From contig CXTY01000040.1 of NCBI GenBank assembly GCA_001404055.1, positions 1 to 64,000 of the forward strand: 64,000 nt of DNA. Reading direction: 5' to 3'. Each line of letters begins with the position of its first letter. Positions within the stretch are counted from its first letter, which is position 1. The notes below the pieces were generated by a model. The model was not told the origin of the DNA. It worked only from the letters and a program-made list of their open reading frames with translations, and made no database searches. Position numbers and translations under genes: made by a program. Source of the DNA: Roseibium album (GTDB taxonomy: Bacteria > Pseudomonadota > Alphaproteobacteria > Rhizobiales > Stappiaceae). Positions 7,881 to 16,854 of this stretch are shown in pieces.

Positions 7881-8807
7881 ATGAAGAACAACCTTCCTCC
7901 GCTCTCCGCCATCCGTGCGTTTGAAGCTGCCAGCCGCCACTTGAGCTTTACCAAGGCAGGCGAGGAGCTCGGCATGACGCAAGCAGCTGTCAGCTATCAG
8001 ATCAAGCTGCTGGAGGAGAGGCTTGGGTTTGCGGTGTTCATTCGAAAAGCGCGAAAAATCGAATTGACGGACCATGGGGCACACCTGTCTGCCAAAGTCA
8101 TCGATTCGTTTACGACCCTGCGCACCGCGTTCGAAGACGTTTCGGAAAAAAATGCAGGTCAGCTCGTGGTCTCCAGCAATACGACCTTTGCGGTGAATTG
8201 GCTGGCGAACCGCCTTGTACATTTTCAAATGCAAAATCCGGATATCGCCGTTCGGATATTGCCTTACGGCCCTAACGCGGAACCGGATTTCGATGAGGCC
8301 GACATCGTTGTATCGGCCTGCAAGGCTCCACCAAAAGGGTGGTTTGCTTATGAACTGGTCAGAGCGAATTTCTCACCAATGCTCAGTCCCGCACTGCTGG
8401 AAACCATTGGTAATATTGACTCTCCACAGGACCTGTTGAAGCTACCGATTGTTGACCCTCAGGACCCATGGTGGAAAATCTGGTTCGATGCAGCAGGATT
8501 GCCGAGCGTTGACTTCAGTCACCTGCCAAGTTCACGCATGGGGTCTCAGGCCCTGGAAGCAAACAGGGCCATTGCCGGGCAAGGCGTCGCGATTCTGACA
8601 CCCTATTTCTGCAAGAACGCCCTGGAGACCGGGCAACTCATACAGCCGTTTGAACTGACGTGCCGCGCCGAAGACGAGAGCTGGTACCAAAGTTATCCAC
8701 CCACACATCGCAACAGCCGAAAAGTTCGGCTCTTCCGTGACTGGGTACATTCAGAGCTGAAGCGGGACGGCATGCCCGCACCGTCCCAGATGGCGGTTGT
8801 CTCCTAA
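7881..8807 (+). CDS. LysR-family transcriptional regulator (GcvA-like)
   Basis: A 308-residue LysR regulator. The N-terminal HTH (about 1-65) has the GcvA-type pattern LPPLSAIRAFEAASRHLSFT, then AGEELGMTQAAVSYQIKLLEE. The C-terminal substrate-binding domain follows from about residue 90. Its stop overlaps that of the convergent beta-keto-acid cleavage enzyme by 4 bp. It may control that enzyme and the aminotransferase, whose promoter is about 2.2 kb away, but this is only positional. AAGGAG precedes the ATG and is partly inside a small hairpin. Confidence 0.9.
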   Translation: MKNNLPPLSAIRAFEAASRHLSFTKAGEELGMTQAAVSYQIKLLEERLGFAVFIRKARKIELTDHGAHLSAKVIDSFTTLRTAFEDVSEKNAGQLVVSSNTTFAVNWLANRLVHFQMQNPDIAVRILPYGPNAEPDFDEADIVVSACKAPPKGWFAYELVRANFSPMLSPALLETIGNIDSPQDLLKLPIVDPQDPWWKIWFDAAGLPSVDFSHLPSSRMGSQALEANRAIAGQGVAILTPYFCKNALETGQLIQPFELTCRAEDESWYQSYPPTHRNSRKVRLFRDWVHSELKRDGMPAPSQMAVVS

Positions 8808-9628
8808 GCTCGGTCTTGACTGAACTCTGCCAGATTTTTTTCCTTCAGTGCCGCCACAAGATCTTTCACCCTGTCGGCATTGTCTCTGGCGGGCGTGCCG
8901 TTGCGATTCCATAACCCGTTTTCAAGTCCGACCCTGGCTTTGCCCCCGCTTTCAATTGCGTAGGCCAGGCAGTCCGTTTCCTGATGCCCGAAAGCGCAAA
9001 CTGCCCAATCAATTCCCAATGTGTTGCGGCGTTCCGTCAGAGTTTGCAGAAATGGCTCCAGGTCTTCGGGTGCGCTTTCCTGGTTATTTGCGTATCGTCC
9101 GAGCACGAACAGCAGCTGATGGTCCCTGCCTGGAATAGTGCCAGCTTCCACAAGATCGAAGAAGCGTGTCAGGTCTTCCGCACTATAAACAATGTGCTGA
9201 ATTGCGATTTGCTCTTTCAAAGCCCAGGCATAAAACGTTGCTGCTTCTGCCGTTTTGTTATCTGGAATCATTTCCCGAACGGCAATGGAAACCGCATCTG
9301 GCAGCAGGTCATGCACCAGTTTTCGTTGTTCGTCCGGACCGTATTTTCCGATGCCTTCGCTGGTGATCTGAACCAGCATATCCGGCACGGCCGCTTTCAT
9401 TTCAGTCAGAAGTTCCCGGTACAATCCAGCATCGAGAACATGCTCGCCTGACGAATTGCGGACATGGGCGTGCATCCCGCGCGCTCCCGCTTCAAAACTG
9501 GCTCTTGCCGCTTCGACCGTTTCTGAAATTGTCATCGGCAGTGCCGCATGGTCGGCCTTTGTCCGACGTGCACCGTTCGGCGCCACCATGATCAACGGCA
9601 GCGGTTTGAAATCTGAAGTTTTTGCCAT
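8804..9628 (-). CDS. Beta-keto acid cleavage enzyme (BKACE, DUF849)
   Basis: A 274-residue TIM-barrel protein of the BKACE family, of which Kce, the 3-keto-5-aminohexanoate cleavage enzyme, is the founder. Zinc-binding HAHVRNSSGEH is near residues 53-63, and the conserved VGLENGLW stretch lies near residue 234. The family condenses a beta-keto acid with acetyl-CoA to give a CoA thioester and acetoacetate. It follows the aminotransferase gene by 3 bp, so the two form an operon: transamination to a keto acid, then cleavage. Substrate is not evident; lysine- or carnitine-type intermediates are known for relatives. Confidence 0.88.
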   Translation of the reverse strand: MAKTSDFKPLPLIMVAPNGARRTKADHAALPMTISETVEAARASFEAGARGMHAHVRNSSGEHVLDAGLYRELLTEMKAAVPDMLVQITSEGIGKYGPDEQRKLVHDLLPDAVSIAVREMIPDNKTAEAATFYAWALKEQIAIQHIVYSAEDLTRFFDLVEAGTIPGRDHQLLFVLGRYANNQESAPEDLEPFLQTLTERRNTLGIDWAVCAFGHQETDCLAYAIESGGKARVGLENGLWNRNGTPARDNADRVKDLVAALKEKNLAEFSQDRA

Positions 9629-9631
9629 GGT

Positions 9632-10945
9632 TTAAAGCGCTGCCTTCAGTGCCTGATCCAGCTTCTCGGTGATTTCGGTGACCTGGGCGTCATTGAGAAT
9701 AAACGGCGGGGCGAGCAGCACATGGTCACCGGTAACACCATCTATCGTCCCACCCATCGGGTAACAGATCAGACCGGCTTCAAAGGCAGCCTTTTTTACC
9801 GCCTTGTTGATACCCCTCCTGGGATCAAAAGGCGACTTGCTTGATCGGTCCTCCACCAATTCCAAGCCACGAAACAGACCACGGCCGCGGATATCGCCGA
9901 CATGCGGATGCTGACCAAACGCATCTTTAAGAGAAGCTTCCAGTTTTTCACCCATCGGCATCACACGGTCGGCCACGCCGCCGACAAGTTTCTTAAGCAC
10001 GGCAAGACTGGCCGCACAGGCCGTCGGGTGTCCAATGTAGGTATGCCCGTGCTGGAAAAATCCTGACCCGGTTTCGATCGCCTGATAGATTTCAGACGAG
10101 CACAACATGGCTCCGATCGGCTGATAGCCGGCACCAAGGCCCTTGGCAATGCAAAGAATATCAGGTGCGACACCATCCTGCTCACAAGCGAACAAGGTTC
10201 CGGTGCGCCCAATGCCGCACATCACCTCATCAAGGATCAGCAAAACGCCATATTGATTACAGATTTCGCGGACGCGTTTGAAATAACCTTCGACGGGAGG
10301 TACTGCGCCTACCGTTGCACCAACAACCGGCTCCGCCACAAAGGCCATGACGCTTTCAGGTCCAAGGCGTTTGATCTCGGCTTCCAGTTCATTTGCCACT
10401 CTCTGACCATAGTCGAAAGCTGTTTCACCTTCCTGGCGGCCACGATATTCGTAACATGGTGAAATATGGGTGGTTTCGATCATCAACGGCGCGAAGGGCT
10501 CCCGCCGCCATTGATTGCCCCCGGTTGCCAAGGCTCCCAACGTATTGCCGTGATAGCTTTGGCGCCGCGCAATCACTCGGTGACGCGAGGACTGACCTTT
10601 TTCCAGATAGTATTGCCGCGCCAGCTTCAGGGCCGATTCCATGGCCTCCGATCCACCGGAAACGAAATAGACCCTGTTCAGGCTTCCAGGAGCGTGTTGA
10701 ATCAGAAGATCGGCCAGTTCTTCAGCTGGCTCCGTGGTAAAAAATCCTGTGTGTGCAAATGCGATGTTGTCGATCTGGTCTTTAATTGCTTGCGTCACAT
10801 CCGGGTCGGAGTGACCAAGACAGGAAACAGCGGCATCACCGGAATCAAAATACTTTTTTCCTGATTTATCAACTATATAGCAGCCATCCCCGGTGGCTGC
10901 GACTGGCAGTTTGGCTTTGGTGTGACGAGGGAAAACATGCGACAT
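9632..10945 (-). CDS. Class III PLP-dependent aminotransferase
   Basis: A fold-type I, class III aminotransferase (omega-amino acid type) of 437 residues from the ATG at 10945. The glycine-rich VSGGSEAMESALKLARQYY, the Asp in LILDEVMCGIGRTGTLFA, the PLP lysine in CIAKGLGAGYQPIGAM and the HGHTYIGHPTACAA region are all present. An upstream in-frame ATG at 11014 with AGGA before it would add 23 residues, but MSHVFPRHTK fits the family N-terminus better. It is cotranscribed with the beta-keto acid cleavage enzyme, which suggests a catabolic route for a beta- or omega-amino acid. Confidence 0.88.
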   Translation of the reverse strand: MSHVFPRHTKAKLPVAATGDGCYIVDKSGKKYFDSGDAAVSCLGHSDPDVTQAIKDQIDNIAFAHTGFFTTEPAEELADLLIQHAPGSLNRVYFVSGGSEAMESALKLARQYYLEKGQSSRHRVIARRQSYHGNTLGALATGGNQWRREPFAPLMIETTHISPCYEYRGRQEGETAFDYGQRVANELEAEIKRLGPESVMAFVAEPVVGATVGAVPPVEGYFKRVREICNQYGVLLILDEVMCGIGRTGTLFACEQDGVAPDILCIAKGLGAGYQPIGAMLCSSEIYQAIETGSGFFQHGHTYIGHPTACAASLAVLKKLVGGVADRVMPMGEKLEASLKDAFGQHPHVGDIRGRGLFRGLELVEDRSSKSPFDPRRGINKAVKKAAFEAGLICYPMGGTIDGVTGDHVLLAPPFILNDAQVTEITEKLDQALKAAL

Positions 10946-11140
10946 GGTTGGGAACCTGACTGGTGATTTCAGTACAATCCGAAACGGATTTGTGACATTT
11001 GTATCAGAAATCATCTAATCCTGAAACATTTGTTTCTTACCATCGTTAACCACGTTCCTCATCCGAATTTTAATCAAATTGCAGGAACCTTGCGTGTGGG
11101 GGACGACATCGCAATCAATAATCGACAAGGCTAGCAAGTC

Positions 11141-11557
11141 ATGCGTCAGCGCCTCTTCGCCTGGATTTTCTTGTTTGGATTTATCGCCACGCTTGCAGGT
11201 TGTGGTTCAGTGGCCGGGGTAACCGGGATGGGATGGGTGACCGCATCCCATAATTCGATCAGCTACGACGACTCGTCCTGGTGTGTTCCCAGAAAACTTA
11301 AGAAGGTGCTCAACCGTGTTGCCAAACGCTATGGCAAGGTAACCGTCCACTCGACCAAACGCTGGTGGCTTGAGAACTGGTGGAAGGGCGGCGCAAAGGA
11401 TTCTTATCACCTGAACTGCAAGGCCGTGGATTTCTCAGTAGGTGGAAATCCGTCTTCCGTTATCGCTTATTTGAAAGCGCAGTCGGAGGTTGGCGGTTAC
11501 AAGCACTATTCCTCCGGCCATTATCATATCGACACCGGACCGCGCCGGACCTGGTGA
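11141..11557 (+). CDS. Peptidase M15-like lipoprotein (YcbK/DUF882 type)
   Basis: A 138-residue protein. Residues 1-21 are a lipoprotein signal ending in the lipobox LAGC. The C-terminal part has SYHLNCKAVDFSV and GHYHIDTGPRRTW, matching the zinc-ligand pattern (His, Asp, His) of small D-Ala-D-Ala carboxypeptidase-like M15 domains. It probably acts on peptidoglycan in the periplasm as a membrane-anchored enzyme. It is monocistronic and ends 14 bp before the convergent ArsC-like gene. Confidence 0.75.
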   Translation: MRQRLFAWIFLFGFIATLAGCGSVAGVTGMGWVTASHNSISYDDSSWCVPRKLKKVLNRVAKRYGKVTVHSTKRWWLENWWKGGAKDSYHLNCKAVDFSVGGNPSSVIAYLKAQSEVGGYKHYSSGHYHIDTGPRRTW

Positions 11558-11565
11558 ATACGTGA

Positions 11566-11586
11566 GGCGAGTTATTTCAACTCGCC
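11566..11586. terminator. Hairpin at the convergent ends of the M15-like and ArsC-like genes
   Basis: GGCGAGTT/AACTCGCC form a perfect 8-bp stem with a 5-base loop. It spans the stop codon of the ArsC-like gene and lies 8 bp past the stop of the M15-like gene. No T-run follows on either strand, so it may end transcripts by pausing or only protect their 3' ends. Confidence 0.45.
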
Positions 11587-11931
11587 CAGTTCCATCGCCA
11601 ATTCCCAGGCGACCGCGTCAAAGCCGATAAAGTTCTTTCCATCACTTTCAACAATCGGGCGTCTGATTGCTGAAGGGTGTTCGATCATGACGTCGAGTGC
11701 ACTTGCAGCATCCACGACAGAGTCCTGCGTTGCTTCATCAAGACGGCGCCAAGTCGTGCCACGCTTGTTCAATACAGCATCCCAACCGAATTCTCCGACA
11801 AATGTAGCCAGCTTGTCGGCGTTCACACCGTCTTTCTTGTAGTCATGGAATGTGTAGTCAACGCCAGCTTCTTCGAGGAATTTTCGGGCTTTTTTGACCG
11901 TGTCACAGTTCCTGATGCCATAAACCTTCAT
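11572..11931 (-). CDS. ArsC/Spx-family protein (YffB-like)
   Basis: A 119-residue thioredoxin-fold protein of the ArsC/Spx group. The single cysteine motif GIRNCDTVKKARKFLEE is at residues 5-21, with the later KRGTTWRRLDE and SAIRRPIVE (the Arg-Pro turn) typical of YffB. Whether it reduces arsenate is doubtful; YffB-type proteins are thought to be glutathione-dependent thiol reductases. No ars genes are nearby. Confidence 0.85.
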   Translation of the reverse strand: MKVYGIRNCDTVKKARKFLEEAGVDYTFHDYKKDGVNADKLATFVGEFGWDAVLNKRGTTWRRLDEATQDSVVDAASALDVMIEHPSAIRRPIVESDGKNFIGFDAVAWELAMELGELK

Positions 11932-12154
11932 GTCGTGATTTCCCTGTCTAACCTTTTGGCGAGAACCTTGCCTTTTGCTGCCCGGTTTTCAAGGACCTAA
12001 CATATCTTTCTACAATCTGGCCAAGGTCAGGCCAGGTTATGCCGCTTCAAACAACGCACAGGGTTGACCCGGCTTCTTTCCCGCGTCACTGATTTCATAT
12101 CGGGATTTCCTGGCCGCCTGACCATTCAAGCCTAAAGAGACGCCAAAAGCTCCA

Positions 12155-13888
12155 ATGACGGTACCGCAAACACAGACTTCTTCAGCCCAACCGGCAGCTC
12201 CGCAGGCGAAAGCCAGATCCGGGCCAGGACAAGGCAATTGGCGGCAGCGGCTAAGGCTTTGGAGCGGGCTCGTCCTGTTTGTTTTCTGTCTGAGCCACTT
12301 TCTCAATCATTCCCTCGGCGTGATTTCAGTGGCGGCGATGGAACAAGGCTCACTCTGGCACTATTGGGTGTGGCGAAACCCGGTTGGTGAGACGCTGCTC
12401 CTACTGGCTGCCTTGACCCATGTGACCCTGGCCCTGTGGCGAACAGCGAAACGCAGCACCTTGAAAATCCCACGCTGGGAATTCGCCCAGCTTGTACTTG
12501 GGCTCTATATACCCTGGACCCTGATCCCCCATGTCAGCGTCACCATGGGCCTTGCCAACGAATTCGGATTTATTCCGTCCTATCACCAGATGCTGACGCT
12601 TCTTTGGCCTGATCTTGGCTTCATGCAGATCGTGCTTCTGGTGGTGGTGTGGACCCACTCGATGATCGGCCTGCATTTCTGGCTCAGGCTCTACCCCTGG
12701 TATCAACGCTTCAGATCTGCTGCCTTCGCGTTTGCAATCACATTACCCGTCCTCGCAATTTGGGGCTTCATTGAAGGTGCAAGACGGCTCGCATTGGCAA
12801 AAGACGTCAAGGTCAAGGTCACACCGGATCAAATGGACTGGGTGTATGCTGCAACCACTCAGATTCGGGCAGTCGTATTCGGTCTCATTGCCGTCAGTCT
12901 GATTGTCATTTTGATCCGCTACATCGCCAATCTGAGTTCTCGCCGGCTGACGATCACCTATCCCGGAGGTCTTGCTATCAAGGCAAAACCGGGAGCAACT
13001 CTGCTTGAAATCAGCCGCATGAATAATGTCCCGATTGCATCGGTGTGTGGCGGGCGGGCACGGTGTTCGACCTGCAGGGTCAAGGTTCTGGAAGGCATGG
13101 GCGTCCTGGACGATCCGGCCAAGCCGGAAGCAGCCGTACTTGGCCGGATCTCCGCTGGAGACGACGTTCGGCTTGCTTGTCAGATACGACCCCAAAAGAA
13201 CATTCATGTACAGCCCCTGGTGCCGGTCAAAGCCAGTGCCACCACCAAAGAAAACGTGAAGGATGCCTACTACTGGGGTGTCGAACAGGACGTTGTGGTG
13301 ATGTTCGTGGATCTCAGAAATTTCACGAAAATCACCGAAGCCCAGCTTGCCTATGACGTCGTGCATTTGTTGAACAGCTACCTCGATCAGTCCGCGGCCG
13401 CCATCAGGGCGGAAGGTGGCTACGTGGACAAGTTTATCGGCGATGGCATCATGGCCATTTTTGGAATGGACACCGGCCCGAAATATGGTGCCCGGCAGGC
13501 ACTTCGGGCCTGCAAGCGGATTGAGCAGATCATGAAATCTCTTGATGCGGAAAAGGGTCCCCAATTCCAGGACCCTATACGTCTGGGCATCGGACTTCAT
13601 TTTGGTCCGGCCATTTTGGGGCGTATCGGATCGACAGGATCCAGCGGCGGGCTCACGGCTTTGGGTGACGTTGTCAACACGGCCTCCCGCCTGGAAACCG
13701 AAAACAAGACTCACAACAGCTTTCTTGCAGTCTCCAAAGCGGTTATCGACGCAGCGGAAGCAACGGTTCCTGATGCAGAAACCGCGGAAATCAAGATTCG
13801 CGGAAAAGAAATCCCCTTGCAAATATTCACGATGACCGGATTAGATACGGTTCTAGTGCCTGACGGCGAAGGTGCCGACAGCAAGTGA
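12155..13888 (+). CDS. Membrane adenylate/guanylate cyclase with a [2Fe-2S] ferredoxin domain
   Basis: A 577-residue three-part protein. Residues 30-260 hold about six membrane spans with histidines inside or beside them (His48, 52, 89, 126, 168, 174), reminiscent of di-haem cytochrome b subunits. Residues 265-357 are a plant-type ferredoxin domain with Cys298, Cys304, Cys307 and Cys342, the exact C-x5-C-x2-C...C pattern for [2Fe-2S]. Residues 375-565 are a class III nucleotide cyclase with metal Asp386 (FVDLRNF) and Asp430 (IGDGIMAIFG). It should make cAMP or cGMP at the inner membrane under redox control; that control is inference. argE follows 19 bp downstream, probably in the same transcript. 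Confidence 0.88.
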   Translation: MTVPQTQTSSAQPAAPQAKARSGPGQGNWRQRLRLWSGLVLFVFCLSHFLNHSLGVISVAAMEQGSLWHYWVWRNPVGETLLLLAALTHVTLALWRTAKRSTLKIPRWEFAQLVLGLYIPWTLIPHVSVTMGLANEFGFIPSYHQMLTLLWPDLGFMQIVLLVVVWTHSMIGLHFWLRLYPWYQRFRSAAFAFAITLPVLAIWGFIEGARRLALAKDVKVKVTPDQMDWVYAATTQIRAVVFGLIAVSLIVILIRYIANLSSRRLTITYPGGLAIKAKPGATLLEISRMNNVPIASVCGGRARCSTCRVKVLEGMGVLDDPAKPEAAVLGRISAGDDVRLACQIRPQKNIHVQPLVPVKASATTKENVKDAYYWGVEQDVVVMFVDLRNFTKITEAQLAYDVVHLLNSYLDQSAAAIRAEGGYVDKFIGDGIMAIFGMDTGPKYGARQALRACKRIEQIMKSLDAEKGPQFQDPIRLGIGLHFGPAILGRIGSTGSSGGLTALGDVVNTASRLETENKTHNSFLAVSKAVIDAAEATVPDAETAEIKIRGKEIPLQIFTMTGLDTVLVPDGEGADSK

Positions 13889-13907
13889 TAATTGTGCCGG
13901 AGGAAAT

Positions 13908-15062
13908 GTGAGCAACGTCTTGTCGCCGCGGGAAATGCTGGAGAAGCTTATCTCCTTCAATACTGTTTCCGACCGCAGCAATCTCGACCTGATTGCATTT
14001 GTCGAAAACTATCTTGGGCAATTAGGTGTTCAGAGCGAACGCGTTCCGAACGAAACCGGAGAAAAAGCTTCCCTTTACGCACGCATCGGGCCGGAAATTG
14101 ATGGCGGCGTTGTTCTGTCCGCCCACACGGATGTTGTTCCAGTTGAGGGTCAAAACTGGTCGCGTGACCCTTTCACCGCATGGCAGGCGGATGGACGCCT
14201 CTACGGTCGCGGTGCCGCTGACATGAAAGGGTTTGCAGCAACTGTGCTTGCCAAGGTTCCCGATTTTCTGTCTGCGGACCTAAAGGTGCCGGTCCACATC
14301 GCCTTGTCCTATGACGAAGAAGTGGGCTGTTTCGGCGCTCCGCCGCTCATTCAGGACCTTCTGGCCAAGGGCCCGAAACCCGAGTTTGCCATAGTCGGTG
14401 AGCCGACCAACATGAAAGTTGTTACCGGGCACAAGGGAATTGCCGTTCTCAGGACTCGCATAAAAGGTCTTCCGGTTCATTCAAGTCAATTGCACCGTGG
14501 TGTCTCGGCAATTTCAGTAGCGGCAAAACTGATTGCGTGGCTGGACGGCAAGACTGCGGAAAACAAAGCCAAATCCGATCCTGATTGCGGATATGAACCG
14601 CCATACACAACACTCCATTGCGGTACGATTTCAGGTGGCCAGGCGCACAACATCACAGCTGAGCACTGCGAGTTTATGACCGATATCCGGTTGCTTCCGT
14701 CAGAAAGTGCCGCCGACTGGATCTCGGCCTACAAGACCTTCATCCAGACGGAAGTTTTACCCGGTATGCAGGCCATTTCGCCGGATTGCGGTGTCGAAGT
14801 GCAAGAACTGGCCAATGTTCCTGGCCTGAAAGCCGAACAAGAAGGTCTCGCAGAGACCGTTGCAAGGCGCCTGACAGGCGACAACGCTCGTAACCTGGTC
14901 GTCTATGCAACCGAGGGCGGGATATTTCAGGACCACGGCCTGTCGACTGTGGTCTGTGGGCCGGGGTCCATCGACCAGGCGCATCAGGCAGATGAATACA
15001 TAGAATTGTCCGAACTGGATCGCTGTTCTGCGTTTTTGGACAGGCTGATCAAAGGTTTGTGA
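13908..15062 (+). CDS. argE: Acetylornithine deacetylase (ArgE)
   Basis: An M20-family metallopeptidase-fold deacetylase that releases ornithine from N-acetylornithine in the cytoplasm. Metal-binding motifs are visible: SAHTDVVPVEGQ, GRGAADMKGF, YDEEVGCFGA and the C-terminal CGPGSIDQAHQADEY. I chose the GTG at 13908, 384 residues, because GGAGG lies directly before it and the length fits the family. An in-frame upstream ATG at 13872 would overlap the cyclase gene and add 12 unlike residues. Related peptidases share the fold, so the substrate is likely but not proven. Confidence 0.85.
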   Translation: MSNVLSPREMLEKLISFNTVSDRSNLDLIAFVENYLGQLGVQSERVPNETGEKASLYARIGPEIDGGVVLSAHTDVVPVEGQNWSRDPFTAWQADGRLYGRGAADMKGFAATVLAKVPDFLSADLKVPVHIALSYDEEVGCFGAPPLIQDLLAKGPKPEFAIVGEPTNMKVVTGHKGIAVLRTRIKGLPVHSSQLHRGVSAISVAAKLIAWLDGKTAENKAKSDPDCGYEPPYTTLHCGTISGGQAHNITAEHCEFMTDIRLLPSESAADWISAYKTFIQTEVLPGMQAISPDCGVEVQELANVPGLKAEQEGLAETVARRLTGDNARNLVVYATEGGIFQDHGLSTVVCGPGSIDQAHQADEYIELSELDRCSAFLDRLIKGL

Positions 15063-15197
15063 ATTTTGACAGGTAATCGGGTTTGAACACAGGCAGTTAC
15101 AATGTCATAGTCGATTTCGACAGGGTGGGCACACCAGCTTGACTGGTGAAGCCGTGCTCGTCGGGCCATCCCGTAAAACGGAAGAACGAGGGGAAAA

Positions 15198-16781
15198 ATG
15201 AAACATAGATCACTATTGCTTGCCGCTGCGCTTTTCGCAGCAGGAGCGGGCACATCTGCGCAAGCTGAAACGCTTAAGTATGCCTTCCAGGGCACACTGA
15301 ATGCGTTGGACCCATACAGCCTCAACGAGACATTTACATTGTCATCGCTTGGCAACACCTACGAAGGGTTGACCCGCCGCGGTGCCGATCTCGCAATCGA
15401 GCCAGCGCTTGCAGAAAGCTGGGAGATCGTCGAGCCGAACCGCTGGCGCTTTCATTTGCGCAAGGGCGTCAAATTCCACAACGGAAATGACTTTACCGCT
15501 GAAGACGTTGCATTCTCCGTCGACCGCGTTCGCTCTGAAGGTTCCGACCTCAGCACCCGTGTCGGCGCTGATGTAAAAGTGGAAATCGTTGACGATCACA
15601 CCGTCGATTTCGTGTTGACCGGACCTAACCCCATTCTGAATTACGAATGGGATACGTTCTACATGATGGACAAGGACTGGACGACCGAGAACAACGCGGT
15701 CAAGGTCACGTCTGCTTCTGACACGACGCCAAACTATGCATCTCTTCAGGCAAATGGCACCGGTCCGTTCAAGATCCTGAGCCACGAAGCCGGCGTGAAG
15801 ACGGTTTACGAGAAAAACGATGGCTGGTGGGACGAAGCCAAGCACAATATCGACACTGTCGAGTTCACGCCGATCGGATCCGACGCAACCCGTGTGGCTG
15901 CGCTTCTGTCCGGTGAACTGGACATGGTCTACCCGATCCCCGTTCAGGACATCAAACGCATCAACGACAATGCCGGTACGGTAGCCCTGACAGGTCCTGA
16001 ACTTCGCACCATCTTCCTTGGTATGGACCAGATGCGTGACGAGCTGCTCTATTCCGATGTGAAGGGCAAGAACCCGTTCAAGGACGCCAAAGTTCGGCAG
16101 GCCGTCTATCAGGCGATCGACATTGAGGCGATCAAGAAGAAGGTCATGCGGGATCTTGCCACGCCGTCTGCAATCATGATCTCACCGTTCCTGTTTTCCA
16201 AAGGCAGTGAATTTGAGCGTTATCCGTATGATCCGGAAGGCGCAAAGAAGCTGCTTGCCAATGCAGGTTATGCGGACGGATTTTCCGTTGGTATGGATTG
16301 CCCGAACGATCGCTATGTCAACGACGAAGCCATCTGTCAGGCAGTAGCGTCAATGTTGGCGAAAGTGGGCGTAAAAATTGACCTGAATGCCCAGCCAAAA
16401 GCGAAGTATTTCGCCAAGGTCCTGGCGTCCGGCGGTTTCGACACCTCTTTCTATCTGCTCGGCTGGACCCCTGGTTCTCTCGACAGCTGGAACGTTCTGT
16501 CCAACCTGATGAACTGCCGCGACGAAGCCGGCAAAGGCTCACCGTTCAACCTCGGCGGTTTCTGTGACGCGAAGATCGACAGCCTGACCAAAGAGGTTCT
16601 CGTTGAAATCGATCCGGACAAACGCGACGGCCTGATTGCCGAAGCCTACAAGATCAGCCATGACAACGCCTACTACATCCCGCTGCACCAGCAAGGTCTG
16701 GCATGGGGCGTTGCAGACAACATCGATCTTGTTCAGCGTGCAGACAATCAGTTCAAATTCCGTTTTGTGACCAAGAACTGA
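15198..16781 (+). CDS. Peptide-type ABC transporter substrate-binding protein (DppA-like)
   Basis: A 527-residue periplasmic solute-binding protein of family 5. A signal peptide (about 1-24, ending SAQA) precedes a mature region with the family signature LAESWEIVEPNRWRFHLRKG and VKFHNGNDFTAEDV near residues 70-110. It should bind oligopeptides, opines or similar solutes and deliver them to the permease encoded next. It heads a four-gene operon. A strong hairpin at 16801-16825 separates it from the permease genes, consistent with higher expression of the binding protein. Confidence 0.9.
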   Translation: MKHRSLLLAAALFAAGAGTSAQAETLKYAFQGTLNALDPYSLNETFTLSSLGNTYEGLTRRGADLAIEPALAESWEIVEPNRWRFHLRKGVKFHNGNDFTAEDVAFSVDRVRSEGSDLSTRVGADVKVEIVDDHTVDFVLTGPNPILNYEWDTFYMMDKDWTTENNAVKVTSASDTTPNYASLQANGTGPFKILSHEAGVKTVYEKNDGWWDEAKHNIDTVEFTPIGSDATRVAALLSGELDMVYPIPVQDIKRINDNAGTVALTGPELRTIFLGMDQMRDELLYSDVKGKNPFKDAKVRQAVYQAIDIEAIKKKVMRDLATPSAIMISPFLFSKGSEFERYPYDPEGAKKLLANAGYADGFSVGMDCPNDRYVNDEAICQAVASMLAKVGVKIDLNAQPKAKYFAKVLASGGFDTSFYLLGWTPGSLDSWNVLSNLMNCRDEAGKGSPFNLGGFCDAKIDSLTKEVLVEIDPDKRDGLIAEAYKISHDNAYYIPLHQQGLAWGVADNIDLVQRADNQFKFRFVTKN

Positions 16782-16800
16782 CCTGATCACTCTGTGTTCA

Positions 16801-16830
16801 ACGCTCCCGGCACCGCCGGGGGCGTATTTT
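16801..16830 (+). terminator. Hairpin after the binding-protein gene (attenuator or mRNA stabiliser)
   Basis: An 11-bp stem (16801-16811 with 16815-16825, one G-T wobble) closes a 3-base ACC loop and is followed by ATTTT. It is 20 bp past the stop of the binding-protein gene and 30 bp before the first permease. Such elements raise the ratio of binding protein to permease in ABC operons by partial termination or by protecting the 3' end. Confidence 0.75.
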
Positions 16831-16854
16831 CATGTCGAGACTTAAAGAGCTGAA

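Noticed and set aside
12743..13822. Long minus-strand frame of 359 codons antisense to the cyclase
   Set aside because: It is fully covered by the well-supported cyclase gene, and its translation matches no family I know.
15064..15100. TTGACA at 15066-15071 as a promoter for the peptide ABC operon
   Set aside because: No acceptable -10 hexamer at 16-18 bases.
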